Shown here: positions 1-11,361 of the stretch, in pieces
Numbering within the stretch: position 1 is the first letter of the stretch
Layout of the letters: each line of letters opens with the position of its first letter
Assembly: GCA_016584305.1 (NCBI GenBank)
Contig: JACEEZ010011921.1
Coordinates: 1 to 64,000, forward strand
Length of the DNA: 64,000 bases
Direction of reading: 5' to 3'
Source of the DNA: Chionoecetes opilio
Lineage: Eukaryota; Arthropoda; Malacostraca; Decapoda; Majidae
Position numbers and translations under genes: made by a program
Notes under the pieces: generated by a model
Told to the model about the DNA's origin: nothing
The model's input: only the letters and a program-made list of their open reading frames with translations
Database searches by the model: none

Positions 1-1078
1 ATTTCCATGGCAGTGTAAAGTATTCAATACACGGCAGTAAGAATTAATGATTTGTATTTAAAACTGTAGTTACAATAGTGTTTACTGTCCTTGCAGCCAC
101 ATGTACAAATCTATCGCGTTGCCTGTGTGAACGTTAATGTGCCGCCCACTTTCGTGAGTACAACAAAATATGTGATGAAAAAGTCAAGTCTCTTAAAACA
201 GGTTCCAGTGTAATGGATTTAAAAGTTTCGGAGTTGACAACTACAAAATAAACACGTTAGGAGTCGCTTCATGTTGCATGCCGTATTAACAGTACTGACA
301 GGGAAAATAGGCGACCCATGTAGCCAGCTCTTGATTAACAGCACAATGACGTAACTTTAACTGCCTGATTACAACCATTTTCAGTAGGTATTGGTACAAA
401 AGGAAAGGAATAGTTAATGATAAAATAAATGTTGTGGATAGATGGATTTTTTTTCCGGTGGTGTATAGAAGGAGAATATTGGAACGAGTCCATGATGGAG
501 TGTAGGATCAAGGGAAGGTTGCTTGTTGAACGGGTGGATGGATAGAGAGGCTGATTGGAGAAATTGTTTGGTAGAAACTTGAAAGAACGTGTAAAAGATA
601 GCAATAACCTGAAAGCCCACGCCAGACTGCATCCCGCCTGTCCACCATGCACGGCCACCCTGCCTGCGTCCTCACACACCGCCGCTGCCTCTAAGGGGAG
701 GAGCATCGACCCCAAGCCTGGCCAGCCATCAAGAGCATGTTGCATTTTATTATTGTTGCGGCATCACATACTAGACGCTCTGTCCCCCTACTGTCAGGTT
801 CATGCCAGATTACGTAAAGCAAACCTCAGACTCTTTCACTAAGAATATTAGCTTTCAGTTTTAACCCGGCGCTTAACTGATGCAAATAATTCTTTGCAAA
901 TATACATAAAATGAGGTTTTCATCAAGATAATGGACTGTTTATATTGCCCGCATCGCATATGTTTTTTTTTATATAAGTTTATAGCTCAGAGGGATAAGT
1001 GGCAATATTCTTTGTTTTACAAGATTGACTCAATGTTATCGTTAGGTATGCCAGACTATCCAATATGTTTTAGTATCT
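1..1078. other. Intergenic, no recognisable gene
   Basis: No frame resembles a family I recognise. Short open frames around 335-842 have no domain signal or supporting context. The stretch ends at the 5' terminus of the first Helitron. Confidence 0.6.
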
Positions 1079-1105
1079 TCTATAATAATATAAGCGAAAG
1101 TGTGT

Positions 1106-1157
<52 letters not shown>

Positions 1158-1852
1158 TATAGGTTCCGCCCCCCGTGGCGGAATTCCATCATATGGCACA
1201 TTTTTGGAACCAGGTTGACCAGGGGAAGGTTTTAAGCCCACTTATGAGATGATCCGGTCTTTTTTTTTTTTTTTTTTTTAGCAGCCTATTAGCGAGAATT
1301 GTGAAAAAAAGTGAGTTGCGAGAATTGAGGAAACCTTGATGTAGGGTGATGGGTAATGGGTGAGTGAATGGGTGGGGTGATGGGTAATGGGTGTGGGGTG
1401 ATGGTTGAGTGAATGGGTGGGGGGTGATGGGTGATGGGTGAGGGAATAGATGGGGGGTGATGGGTAATGGGTGTGTGGTGATGGGTAATGGGTAAGTGAA
1501 TCGGTGGGGGGAGATGGGTAATGGGTGAGTGAATGGGTGTGTGGTGATGGGTAATGGGTGAGTGAATGGGTGGGGGGTGATGGGTAATGGGTGAGTGAAT
1601 GGGTGAGGGGTGATGGGTAATGGGTGAGTGAATGGGTGTGTGGTGATGGGTAATGGGTGAGTGAATGGGTGGGGGGTGATGGGTAATGGGTGAGTGAATG
1701 GGTTGGCGTTAATACATACATTTCTACATCCATGATTTCAGGAAAGTTAGAAGCGGCTATCTGGAGAGTCTGGTAGGTGGGCCGAGGGCCCACCAATAGC
1801 CCTCCGCAGGAGCTAGCCAAAAAGTCCGCCCGGGGGGCGGCTTTGCGGCTAG
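1079..1852 (+). mobile_element. Non-autonomous Helitron, copy 1
   Basis: The 5' end reads TCTATAATAATATAAGCG followed by a (TG)n tract. The 3' end carries a GC-rich hairpin (arms GCCGCCC / GGGCGGC, about 1827-1842), a short spacer, then CTAG at 1849-1852 followed by T. TC start, 3' hairpin and CTRR end are the Helitron hallmarks. The interior has a conserved block (about 1160-1335: GGTATAGGTTCCGCC, poly-T, AGCAGCCTATTAGCG) and a 31-33-bp minisatellite (about 1340-1705, unit near GGGTGATGGGTAATGGGTGA). There is no Rep/helicase coding, so it is non-autonomous. The base before TC is T rather than the canonical A. Frames here such as repeated [10 protein letters not shown] are translated minisatellite, not protein. 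Confidence 0.8.
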
Positions 1853-1881
1853 TATATTAATAAAAGCGAAAGTGTGTGTGT

Positions 1882-1937
<56 letters not shown>

Positions 1938-2536
1938 TATAGGTTCCGCCCCCCGTGGCGGAATCCCATCATATACCATATTTTTGGAACCAGGTTGACC
2001 AGGGGAAGGTTTTAATCCCACTTATGAGATGATCCGATCACTTTTTTTCGTTTTCTTTTTTTTAGCAGCCTATTAGCGATAATTGTGAAAAAAAGTGGGT
2101 TGCGAGAATTGAGGAAGCCTTGATGTAGGGTGATGGGTAATGGGTGAGTGAATGGGTGGGGTGATGGGTAATGGGTGTGGGGTGATGGGTGAGTGAATGG
2201 GTGGGGGGTGATCGGTGATGGGTGAGGGAATAGATGGGGGGTGATGGGTAATGGGTGAGTGAATGGTGTGTGGTGATGGGTAATGGGTGAGTGAATGGGT
2301 GGGGGGTGATGGGTAATGGGTGAGTGAATGGGTGGGGGGTGATGGGTAATGGGTGAGTGAATGGGTTGGGGGTGATGTGAATGTGTTGGCGTTAATACAT
2401 ACATTTCTACATCCATGAATTCAGGAAAGTTAGAAGGGGCTATCTGGAGAGTCTGTGTTTGGTGGGCCGAAGCCCACCAATAGCCCTCCGCAGGAGCTAG
2501 CCAAAAAGTCCGCCCGGAGGGCGGCTTTGCGGCTAG
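1853..2536 (+). mobile_element. Non-autonomous Helitron, copy 2 (head-to-tail)
   Basis: This copy begins immediately after copy 1's CTAG with TATATTAATAAAAGCGAAAG, a degraded version of the same 5' end. It repeats the (TG)n tract, conserved block, minisatellite, 3' hairpin and CTAG (2533-2536, then T). No unrelated base separates the two, so they form a direct head-to-tail tandem. Tandem insertion is known for rolling-circle Helitrons; here it is inferred from adjacency. Confidence 0.78.
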
Positions 2537-4227
2537 TGTACTTATATTACCACTATCATGAATAAGTACTTACCGTACCTGACACTCAAGCGATGACGCG
2601 TTTGGGAGTAGGACGCAAGGCCACATCACTGCCTTATCTACAACTAATGCATTACTTCTGCTCAGTTACCGTGACCCGAATGATTATCTTACTATATATG
2701 TCCTGCCGGCATTTAACTGGCACTCTGATGACCTTCCCAACCTTGCAAAGAACAAAACTGCCAACAACCAGCCACACGTACCTTGCCACGTTATTCTTGA
2801 AACACTGCAACGCAACTTATTTTCCGTACGTTGGCTTTCATAGAATATTCGTTTTTCTGTAAAGGGAGTATTTCGAATGAGGCGTGAGTTCGACCCCTCC
2901 GCTGGCATAACTATCACAAGGCGCTGAAACACAGCTTAACTAGAATAGTCTTTATTTCACAAGTGTAGAGAGACTTGAGCCGCATCACAGCATCTCGACA
3001 GCACCGTGGGAACGTACTACGTACAGTAGGTTAAGTCTGTCGCTCTGTCTGGAAGGAGAGGTTGGCTGAGTGTCCCTTAGAGGCTGCCATGACACGAGGT
3101 GACATTACGTATTCGCATATCTCCCTGGCTTGCAAGCATAAGTGTTGTAGATAGTTGAAGAGTGTTGTAGATTATTGAATGAAGAGCTAAAATAAGTATA
3201 ACACTTAATGCAGGCCAGACAGGTCTACCTCACACTGGTTTATATTATTATTTATTTCAATAATATTGTCTTTTCTTTTGTGTTACAGAAGAAACAGTGT
3301 GGAGCCACGTGTTAAGTAAAGAGGCGAGCAGCACCTTGGCAGAATGGCATTCACGCAGGGCAGTCACGAAGGGCTGAGCGATGTTCCTTCAGACAGCTGA
3401 TGACTCTTCCTGGGCCGCCCAGATCAGTGCTTATAAAAGGTGAAATGTGAAAGACAAAGTGAATTCTCTGTGATGTGAACCAAATGAAAATATACGGAAA
3501 ACACTATAAAGACATTATATAACAATTGACCATAACCCTTAGTTCTATAGAAAATGAACTTGTGTAAGGAAAACTATTGGTTTATAGCTTGAAGATATGA
3601 AAATGACGTATACGGAGTCAAGAAAATGGATGATAGGATGCCCCGTGCGTGTCCGGCTTGAATGGGGTGACTTCATTATATGTCCTCTTGAGGGTTTTGA
3701 GCCGCCGACCTTCGCCTTCCACCCAACGAGAGGCTCTCAAGGTAAGGCAGACAACTCAGTATCCATAGTAAACTTGTCACATTATTCACTTCTGCCTCTT
3801 GGTCTTCAGGTTATCATCGCGTGTTGCCGCCTGTGAGTCCCGAGCATGACATTTTTAAAATCTTCTAAATACCAAAATGTTTTTAAAACGAGTGTAAGAA
3901 TCAATGCAGTAATTTAATGACACGAACAGGTATTAAGACTTTTCAACTACCAAAAGCGATAGAGAAAGAGAACAGGAGGAAATTTCCAAAGGCGCCATGC
4001 AATCATCGCTTGGAAGGAACAGGAGGAGGAATACAGATGAAGAACAGGCAGCAGTAGCCCTACTGGGACAAACGGGGTGCCTGTGTGACTACTTTCTACC
4101 ATTATAGTTATAAGTGTTACAGATCAAAGAATAGTGCAGTTGAAAAGTGGAGGAAGAGGAAGTGAGGGAGGAGTTTGGATTGTGTTTTGTTTATTAATTC
4201 ACTTTCAGTATTGGTGGTGGTGGTGGT
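2537..4227. other. Intergenic, no recognisable gene
   Basis: Small frames at 2593-2932 and 3597-3836 match nothing I know. A pyrimidine tract ending in ACAG near 3289 resembles a splice acceptor, but the following sequence hits a stop within about ten codons. Confidence 0.5.
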
Positions 4228-4266
4228 CTTTGTGTGTGTGTGTGTGTGTGTGCGTGTGCGTGTGCA

Positions 4267-4339
<73 letters not shown>
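4228..4339. repeat. (GT)n microsatellite
   Basis: Nearly uninterrupted GT dinucleotides with a few GC and TATA substitutions. Open frames across it encode Cys-Val repeats and are artefacts. Confidence 0.97.
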
Positions 4340-4342
<3 letters not shown>

Positions 4343-4455
4343 GTCAATTTTGTGTAGTTTACTTTACCATCGTTTTGTTTCCTTCATGAGGATACGTCCA
4401 CTCCCCAGGCGAGGTGAATCGAATCCAGGAAAGTAATTGATTAAATTTTACTCTA

Positions 4456-5406
<951 letters not shown>

Positions 5407-5462
5407 CTATTATTGCAAAAAACAATATTATTGCAAAAAACTATTTATTATTGCAAAAAACA
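5407..5462. repeat. Short tandem repeat at LINE 5' junction
   Basis: About three to four imperfect copies of ATTATTGCAAAAAACA sit directly upstream of the truncated CR1-like element and probably mark its 5' insertion junction. Confidence 0.7.
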
Positions 5463-6673
5463 TTAGAGAACACTTAGATACACATAGTTTGATGAATGAT
5501 TCACAACATGGATTCACCAAGGGTAAGTCATGTCTCACCAATTGATTGAGTTTTTATAGGAAAGTTTATGAGACGGCAGATAATGATAAGGATTATGATA
5601 TAATATATCTGGACTTTAGTAAGGCATTTGACAAAGTACCACACGAGAGACTCTTAAATAAGGTTAAGGCTCATGGAATAGATGGGAAGGTTCTTCGTTG
5701 GATCAGAGCCTGGCTAAGTAATAGGCAACAAAGGGTTACAATTAATGGTTCTTAATCTGAATGGGGACTGGTGACAAGTGGAGTTCCACAAGGGTCTGTT
5801 TTGGGTCCATTACTATTTTTGATTATCATCAACGACTTGGATAGTGGGATTAGCAGTGATATCAGCAAGTTTGCTGATGATACTAAGGTAGGTAGGATTA
5901 TTGGATCACAGTCTGATGTAAACATATTGCAGGGAATCTTAGATTAACTTAATGAGTGGGCAGTCAGATGGCAGATGGAATTCAATATTAATAAGTGCAG
6001 TGTTATGAATGTTGGTAGAAAAAACCCTGGTAATAGAACACCATACGCAATGTATCGCTGAAAAGATCAGAAGGCAAAAAAGATCTTGGAGTGAGGGTGA
6101 GCCCAGACCTCCGACCTAGGAAACAATGTATTGAGGCTAGAAATAGAGCTAATAGAGTGTTAGGATTCATTACCAGAAGTGTTAAAAGTAGAATTGCGGA
6201 AGTTATTCTAAAGCTTTATCTGGCTCTAGTCACGCCTCACCTAGACTATGCGGTTCAGTTTTGGTCTATATTACAGGATGGATATAGCCTTGTTAGAAAC
6301 AGTGCAGAGAAGGATGACCAAAATGATACAAGGGATGCGTAACTTTAGTTATGAGAAGAGATTGAAGTTATTAAAGTTACACTCACTCGAGAGACGCAGA
6401 GTAAGGGGTGATCTGATAGAAGTTTTTAAGTGGATAAAGGGATTTAATAAAGGAGAGGTAGGAAAAGTTCTTACGGCTTTTAACCAGGGTAGAACAAGAA
6501 GTAATGGATTCAAGTTGGAAGGGCGTAGATTTAGAAAGGAAATAGGGAAAAACTGGTTCACAAATAGGGTGGTGAATGAATGGAATGGACTCAGTAGACA
6601 GGTAGTTAGTGCGGAGTCATTAGGGAGCTTTAAAGAGGGGCTGGACAGGTTCATGGATGGGGATGAAAGATGA
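5463..6673 (+). pseudogene. Reverse transcriptase (CR1-like LINE), broken
   Basis: An RNA-templated DNA polymerase remnant of a LINE. In order: QHGFTKGKSCLTN (RT block 2), DFSKAFDKVPHERLL (block A, catalytic Asp), GVPQGSVLGPLLFLI (block B), KFADDTKVG (block C, FADD catalytic box), then DLGVRVSPDL and the C-terminal region ending FKEGLDRFMDGDER at 6673. Lesions visible: TGA at 5543-5545, TAA at 5753-5755, another TAA near 5945, and a frameshift near 6290 where the tail moves to another frame. The catalytic residues survive but the frame is dead. Confidence 0.85.
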
Positions 6674-6763
6674 ATGTAGGTAGTGTTAGGTGACAGGAAC
6701 TACCACGTGTAGGCCTCGCGGCCTCTTGTAGCTTCCTTATTTTATTATGTTCTTATGTTCAAG
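5463..6763 (+). mobile_element. CR1-like non-LTR retrotransposon, 5'-truncated
   Basis: The element starts inside the reverse transcriptase and runs through the RT C-terminus to a 3' UTR of about 90 bp. It ends in two copies of the octamer TTATGTTC (about 6748-6763). CR1 elements typically end in short octamer repeats rather than poly-A, which together with the RT sequence supports a CR1/jockey-superfamily assignment. The endonuclease and ORF1 are absent, as expected for 5' truncation during target-primed reverse transcription. Confidence 0.8.
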
Positions 6764-7250
6764 CTCTTACCGTGAGATAGCGTGGACCAATCAGGGTCAG
6801 CCGAGCGGGCGCCCTTTAGGAAGGAAAATATGACCAGTCCGATTCTGTTCTAGTTTACCCATACCATATTAATTAATAGTCTCTGCTACAACCGGCGAGC
6901 AAGGCTGCCTCACCCCGGCCCCCCGTTGCATTAATATCTGAAATTCACTTACACATTACGGCTGTCCGGCGGCGAGCATGTTATATAATGATACCTGCTG
7001 CATTTTTTCTTTCTTTTTTTTTCACTGGTGAACCTTCGTACTTCATTTTTTCATTTGGACAGAGCTTAATTGTGCAGCAAAACAGGAACAAAAAACCTGA
7101 ATGGAAGCGATGGTATGGGGGAAAGGGACGGGAGGCGGCTAGGTTGGGGATATGGTGGTGGGAGGGGGTGGGAGGTGAGGGGCTGATAGAGGTGGGTGAA
7201 TGGGCGGGTGGAGGGGCAGGTGCTGTTTTTAGTCATTTTCATCATGGCAT
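6764..7250. other. Intergenic, no recognisable gene
   Basis: No gene or repeat family recognised. The stretch becomes G-rich from about 7100 towards the (GA)n tract. Confidence 0.5.
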
Positions 7251-7605
<355 letters not shown>

Positions 7606-7625
7606 GGCGGTGTGTGTGAGTGTGG

Positions 7626-7682
<57 letters not shown>
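7606..7682. repeat. (GT)n microsatellite
   Basis: On the minus strand this is (AC)n and forms the 3' tail of the adjacent SINE family 1 copy. Confidence 0.95.
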
Positions 7683-7683
<1 letters not shown>

Positions 7684-7980
7684 TCATCTAGTTGTATTAA
7701 TCTGGTTGTATTTTGCACGGCTTGAGCAACGCTCGTATGGCCCCGTCTCTTTATCAATATTTTTTTATAATTCATCCTTAGTGCTTAGTTTTGGCCAAAG
7801 CCAGCACCCCGGGAGGCGGGTCACAAACCCCCGGCTAACACCCGGTACCCATTCACTGCTGGGTGGACAAGACCTCGGGTTTTAATGAAACAGCCCATCT
7901 GTTTTCGTTCCGCCCGGGGATCGAACCCGGGACTTCTCGGTTGTTAACCGACTGTGCTACCCCTACACTACGGAGTACCG
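7683..7980 (-). mobile_element. tRNA-derived SINE, family 1, copy 1
   Basis: The minus strand starts with a tRNA-like head (A box in CGTAGTGTAGGGGTAGCAC, B box GGTTCGATCCCC), closest by eye to tRNA-Val, followed by a tRNA-unrelated body. The 3' end contains GAGACGGGGCCATACGAG and AACTAGATGAATACAC and passes into (AC)n. Similar copies lie at 46557-46853 and 48107-48424, with a 3' fragment at 36740-36802. The shared head, body and tail establish an interspersed family. Confidence 0.82.
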
Positions 7981-7986
7981 TAAAAC

Positions 7987-8077
7987 GGTGTGTGTGTGTG
8001 TGCGTGTGCGTGTGCGTGTGCGTGTGCGTGTGCGTGTTCATACATACATACATACATACATACATACATACATACAT
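7987..8077. repeat. Compound microsatellite (GT)n, (GTGTGC)n, (CATA)n
   Basis: Three blocks follow one another: GT repeats, GTGCGT-type hexamers, then about ten CATA tetramers. Confidence 0.95.
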
Positions 8078-8464
8078 GAACAAAAGGTCATTGTGTGTGT
8101 GATAGTTTGTCAAATTAATTTTACCTATGAAAATATCAATACATATATGTATACTGAATTTTTATGTAAGTTGAAGAAAAATAATACATGCAGTAACCTC
8201 TTCCGTGCACCTGTTGAACTTGCTTTTTACTGATTAGATTGGTCCACTGAATGCAATTCACTCATCATTCATTTATCTAAGCAAAAGCTTTTGTCGATTC
8301 ATACATTGACGACCTCAAAGTTTTAAGTTCATGATTTTTTTTATTTTTATTACCGCTTCTTGGAAAAGTTAATCTTAGCTCTGGTCAGCCTGTGTGTCTG
8401 GCCACAGCTCCTTAAAAATCTGATAATTTCTTGCAAATTTCAGCGTCACTCTTAAATCAGTTCA
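8078..8464. other. Intergenic, no recognisable gene
   Basis: AT-rich sequence with no recognisable repeat or coding signal. Confidence 0.5.
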
Positions 8465-9131
8465 ACCCTCGTTTGCTAGGCTGGTGTGAACATCACAATC
8501 TACGGTGGCACAGTGGGCCTTACTCCTTATCTTGACTCCATCCCGCGATGCTGGTTTGTCCCCAATCCAGGAGGGTGTCTGTCTCCTGCTTTGGTGCTCT
8601 CCTACACTTACATTAACCATCGAACTGAGATGACCAATCCGAGGCTCTTGACCATAACAATGTTTCTTGATTTTCTTTGGTTCCCGTGTAAGATAATAAT
8701 CTCGTTTTCTTCGTTTCACGGGTTTCGGGCACTTAGGCTTCTGATAATACTTATCAGTTGAGGCCAGTACCGCATGCCGAATTCGTTATCATCGGTCGTC
8801 TGCTACTTGGGGGGTAAAGCAGTCGTTCCCCATCGGCCGGTCGTCTGACGAGGAGAACGAGAAGGACACGTACCGATCCTCCTTTTCTGGGGCGCGTTTG
8901 ACGTTCTCTTGGTGCTTGGGCTTCAGGAAATACTTATCGAGGTGAGGCCTGTAGCGCATCCCGAAGTCATCTTCCGTCCAAGCGGTAACATGCTTGAGCG
9001 AGGTTTTCTGCGCCTGAACACCTGGTTGTGCCCATCTTTCCGCCGGCGCGGGACGCATGATGGGGTGCGCGTTGCCTTCTGTTGCATTTCTGTTTTCACT
9101 CCTTCGTAGTATTCGTTCCATCAGTTTCCTA
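8465..9131 (-). pseudogene. Possible coding remnant with duplicated motif
   Basis: On the minus strand a 110-residue open frame (9121-8789) contains FGMRYRPHLDKYFLKPK, a basic stretch, then a Ser/Asp-rich patch (SFSFSSSDDRP). After two stops and frame slips a diverged second copy follows: FGMRYWPQL, then DKYYQKPKCPKP and KRRKRDYYLTREPKK. A GTAAGT, the canonical splice-donor core, lies downstream near 8602-8607. The duplicated motif and its composition suggest former protein-coding sequence, either a host exon or a transposon protein. The Harbinger-type MITE at 9132 abuts and probably cuts it. I do not recognise the family, and the frame breaks argue that it is dead. Confidence 0.35.
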
Positions 9132-9762
9132 AGGGTGGTTCACACAGGCCAAATACCGGGGAATATGTGCAGGTTTTGCTCCCCGGGGCAGAAATCGCAG
9201 GAAATATTCCCCGGAAAAACATGCACCGCTCGATTGGTCTGTATGTGCAGGTTGCCGGGAACTTTCGCGCGCCAAATTTAAACAAACGCAGAAGCCAGCA
9301 CCACCCTATTCCCCACTCACCCCAATTATTGGTGTAATTTCGGTATTGGGCACTAAGAACTAACAAATTTAACTAACATCATCGTGTAGATCTTTTCATC
9401 CTTACTTTGAATCCCAATTTCCCATGCCAATGGCGATACATATAATACCGAAAAATTTCCGTTTTAGCAACAGCCAGAAACGGTTGTTAGGTTAAATCAG
9501 ATTATGTTAGGTTAGACTTGGGGTTTGATTTAGTAAATGATATCAAGGAAAAAAATTAAACTATCAATACTACTTCATAATAAAGTGCATGGTTGAATGT
9601 ACACTGTCAACGCTGTTGATGGCGGGGACGCGGGAACAACAAACCTGGCTATCTGTTTCCCGGAACGATTTCTGTCTGTGAACGTAATCGCGGCACACGG
9701 CCGAATAACACCGCTTTCCTGGGGCATAAATGTGCAGCTATTTGGCCAGTGTGAACCGGTCT
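9132..9762. mobile_element. PIF/Harbinger-like MITE, about 630 bp
   Basis: The terminal inverted repeats are AGGGTGGTTCACACAGGCC at the left and, read from the right end inward, AGACCGGTTCACACTGGCC. Both continue into CAAATA and a GTGCA-containing segment. The flanking triplets are CTA (left) and TTA (right), consistent with a mutated 3-bp TWA target duplication typical of PIF/Harbinger. There is no transposase coding inside. Confidence 0.65.
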
Positions 9763-10143
9763 TTACTCTCAGTGATTATCTTCGTGCTCTTTCTTTTCTA
9801 ATTACTTTTTTTCTTCTTTTCATTTTCTTACTCAATTTTTTTGCTCCTCCTCTGCTTCCTACACCATTTTTCTTCTCGTGTTCCTCCTTGGTCCTTGCTG
9901 GTGTCAGCGGTCAGTCTGGCTGGCAGAGACGGTCAGACAGGCAAAGGTGACCTCAATCCTCTATATCTTCTTCTTGAGCTACAAAGTATTGTCGCGTTAT
10001 TCACACATACCAAGCCTATCTCATCACCGTTTCCCATAAAATCATATAGTTCATAGAAGGTGGTAAGGTGGTAAAAATATCTGGCTAAAACATAAATGTT
10101 TCGACTTTACTTTTGACTAAATCTATATATCCAACATATATAT

Positions 10144-10204
<61 letters not shown>

Positions 10205-11092
10205 TATGGTTTTTTCCTTTACTTCCGTATAAATATTCCTTTACCCCTCTATATAATTCCCATTATATGGTGGTTTAGGATTACAGAGGGATAGAAGAGG
10301 TGGCAGGCACATGGACACCATGATTAACTTTATCCAATATATAGTTAGTATTTTCCGCCCTTTTATATTAGTGTAAAATCCCTTTTTCTCCCCTTTACTT
10401 CCCCATATCTAGTGGTTAGCATTACGGAGCGGAGAGAGGGGAGGGTGTCAGGCAAGGGGGTGTCACAATGCCACTGTTCATGACTCCTCTCTCCCTGTGT
10501 TTTACCTCCCCTCTCTAGTCCCATTCCTACTGATGATGAATTTCAAACACTTTTTTTCTACCATGAGCCTGGGTTCTGCTACTCCTTCCCGTCCCCCTGC
10601 CCCTCCCACCGGCCTGGCCTGGACAATAATAAAACTCCACCCTTTTGCCTTTATCCGTATGGGCACGGCTCTTTTTTAAGGAGGGGAGGTATGTACTGGT
10701 GGTGAGTGGTGACCAATAGGGTATCTGGGAACTGATCCTCTTCGTCTCCGGGCATGTATTCTCGGGTCAGGTGACACCACCTCCCTCTCAGTCAGTCTCA
10801 GTTGCCGAGGGACCGTCGCTTCATTATGACGCTTATCCCTGCGTCTCTGCGATTTCCCATACAAGTTGGAAATATTTGCTTGTAATAATATACATACGGC
10901 AATAGTGTATATTCCTACCCCACTCGCATATACAAGTAAAACAACAAGGTCTAATAATATTTCATTAGGAATTGTTTTTATTTTGTTTTTTATTATATCT
11001 TTGTTTGTTAGGATGTATCATACAATAGAACGGCTAAGAAAATATAAATGTAGTCTTCTAACTATTTAGTACAATTATATATAATAGGAGGG
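9763..11092. other. Intergenic, no recognisable gene
   Basis: T-rich and AT-rich sequence holding one (AT)n tract. Small open frames have no family signal. Confidence 0.5.
10135..10208. repeat. (AT)n microsatellite
   Basis: AT dinucleotides with two single-base phase breaks. Confidence 0.95.
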
Positions 11093-11361
11093 CAAAGAAG
11101 TCTTACGGCGGATTGGCATAGCCCACGGTGTTATGGCTCAACACGAGTATTTGGCGTTGTCGGTAGCTGTGCAGAAGGACAAAGATCCGGATCTTCAAGT
11201 CGCTTGTGATCCTTGTCTTACTGATTGGATGTGAGACATGGACACTAAATAGCGACTTGAAGAGGTGAATCGATCCTTTTGGTAATGGGTGTTCTCGTGG
11301 AATTATGGGGTATCGCTGGGAAGACTACATGTCAAATCAGCAATTGTACCGTGAGACTGTA
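11093..11361 (+). mobile_element. RTE-type LINE fragment
   Basis: It aligns by eye to the region after the RT domain in the RTE copies at 17095-19747 (reverse complement) and 51207-52811. Shared words include GGCGGATTGGCATAGCC, GACAAAGATCCGGATCTT and GAGACATGGACACTAAATAG. Both ends are truncated and several frameshifts are present. It once encoded the segment around GCETWTLNSD, between the RT core and the C-terminal region. Confidence 0.8.

Noticed and set aside
1278..1820. 180-codon frame with repeated [10 protein letters not shown]
   Set aside because: Translation of the Helitron minisatellite. The same pseudo-proteins appear wherever the minisatellite occurs (28.9-31.6 kb, 41.6-45.0 kb).
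3265..3300. Splice acceptor and downstream exon
   Set aside because: The pyrimidine tract and ACAG fit an acceptor, but the following frames close quickly and match no family.
3655..3740. Possible degraded tRNA-derived SINE
   Set aside because: A B-box-like GGCTCAAAACCC is present on the minus strand, but no convincing A box, body match or second copy exists in the window.
7900..7980. Functional tRNA gene
   Set aside because: A and B boxes are present, but the cloverleaf is imperfect, the sequence continues into a SINE body, and diverged copies recur in the window.
9601..10056. Membrane-protein-like frame
   Set aside because: Hydrophobic residues come from T-rich DNA, and the frame starts inside a MITE.
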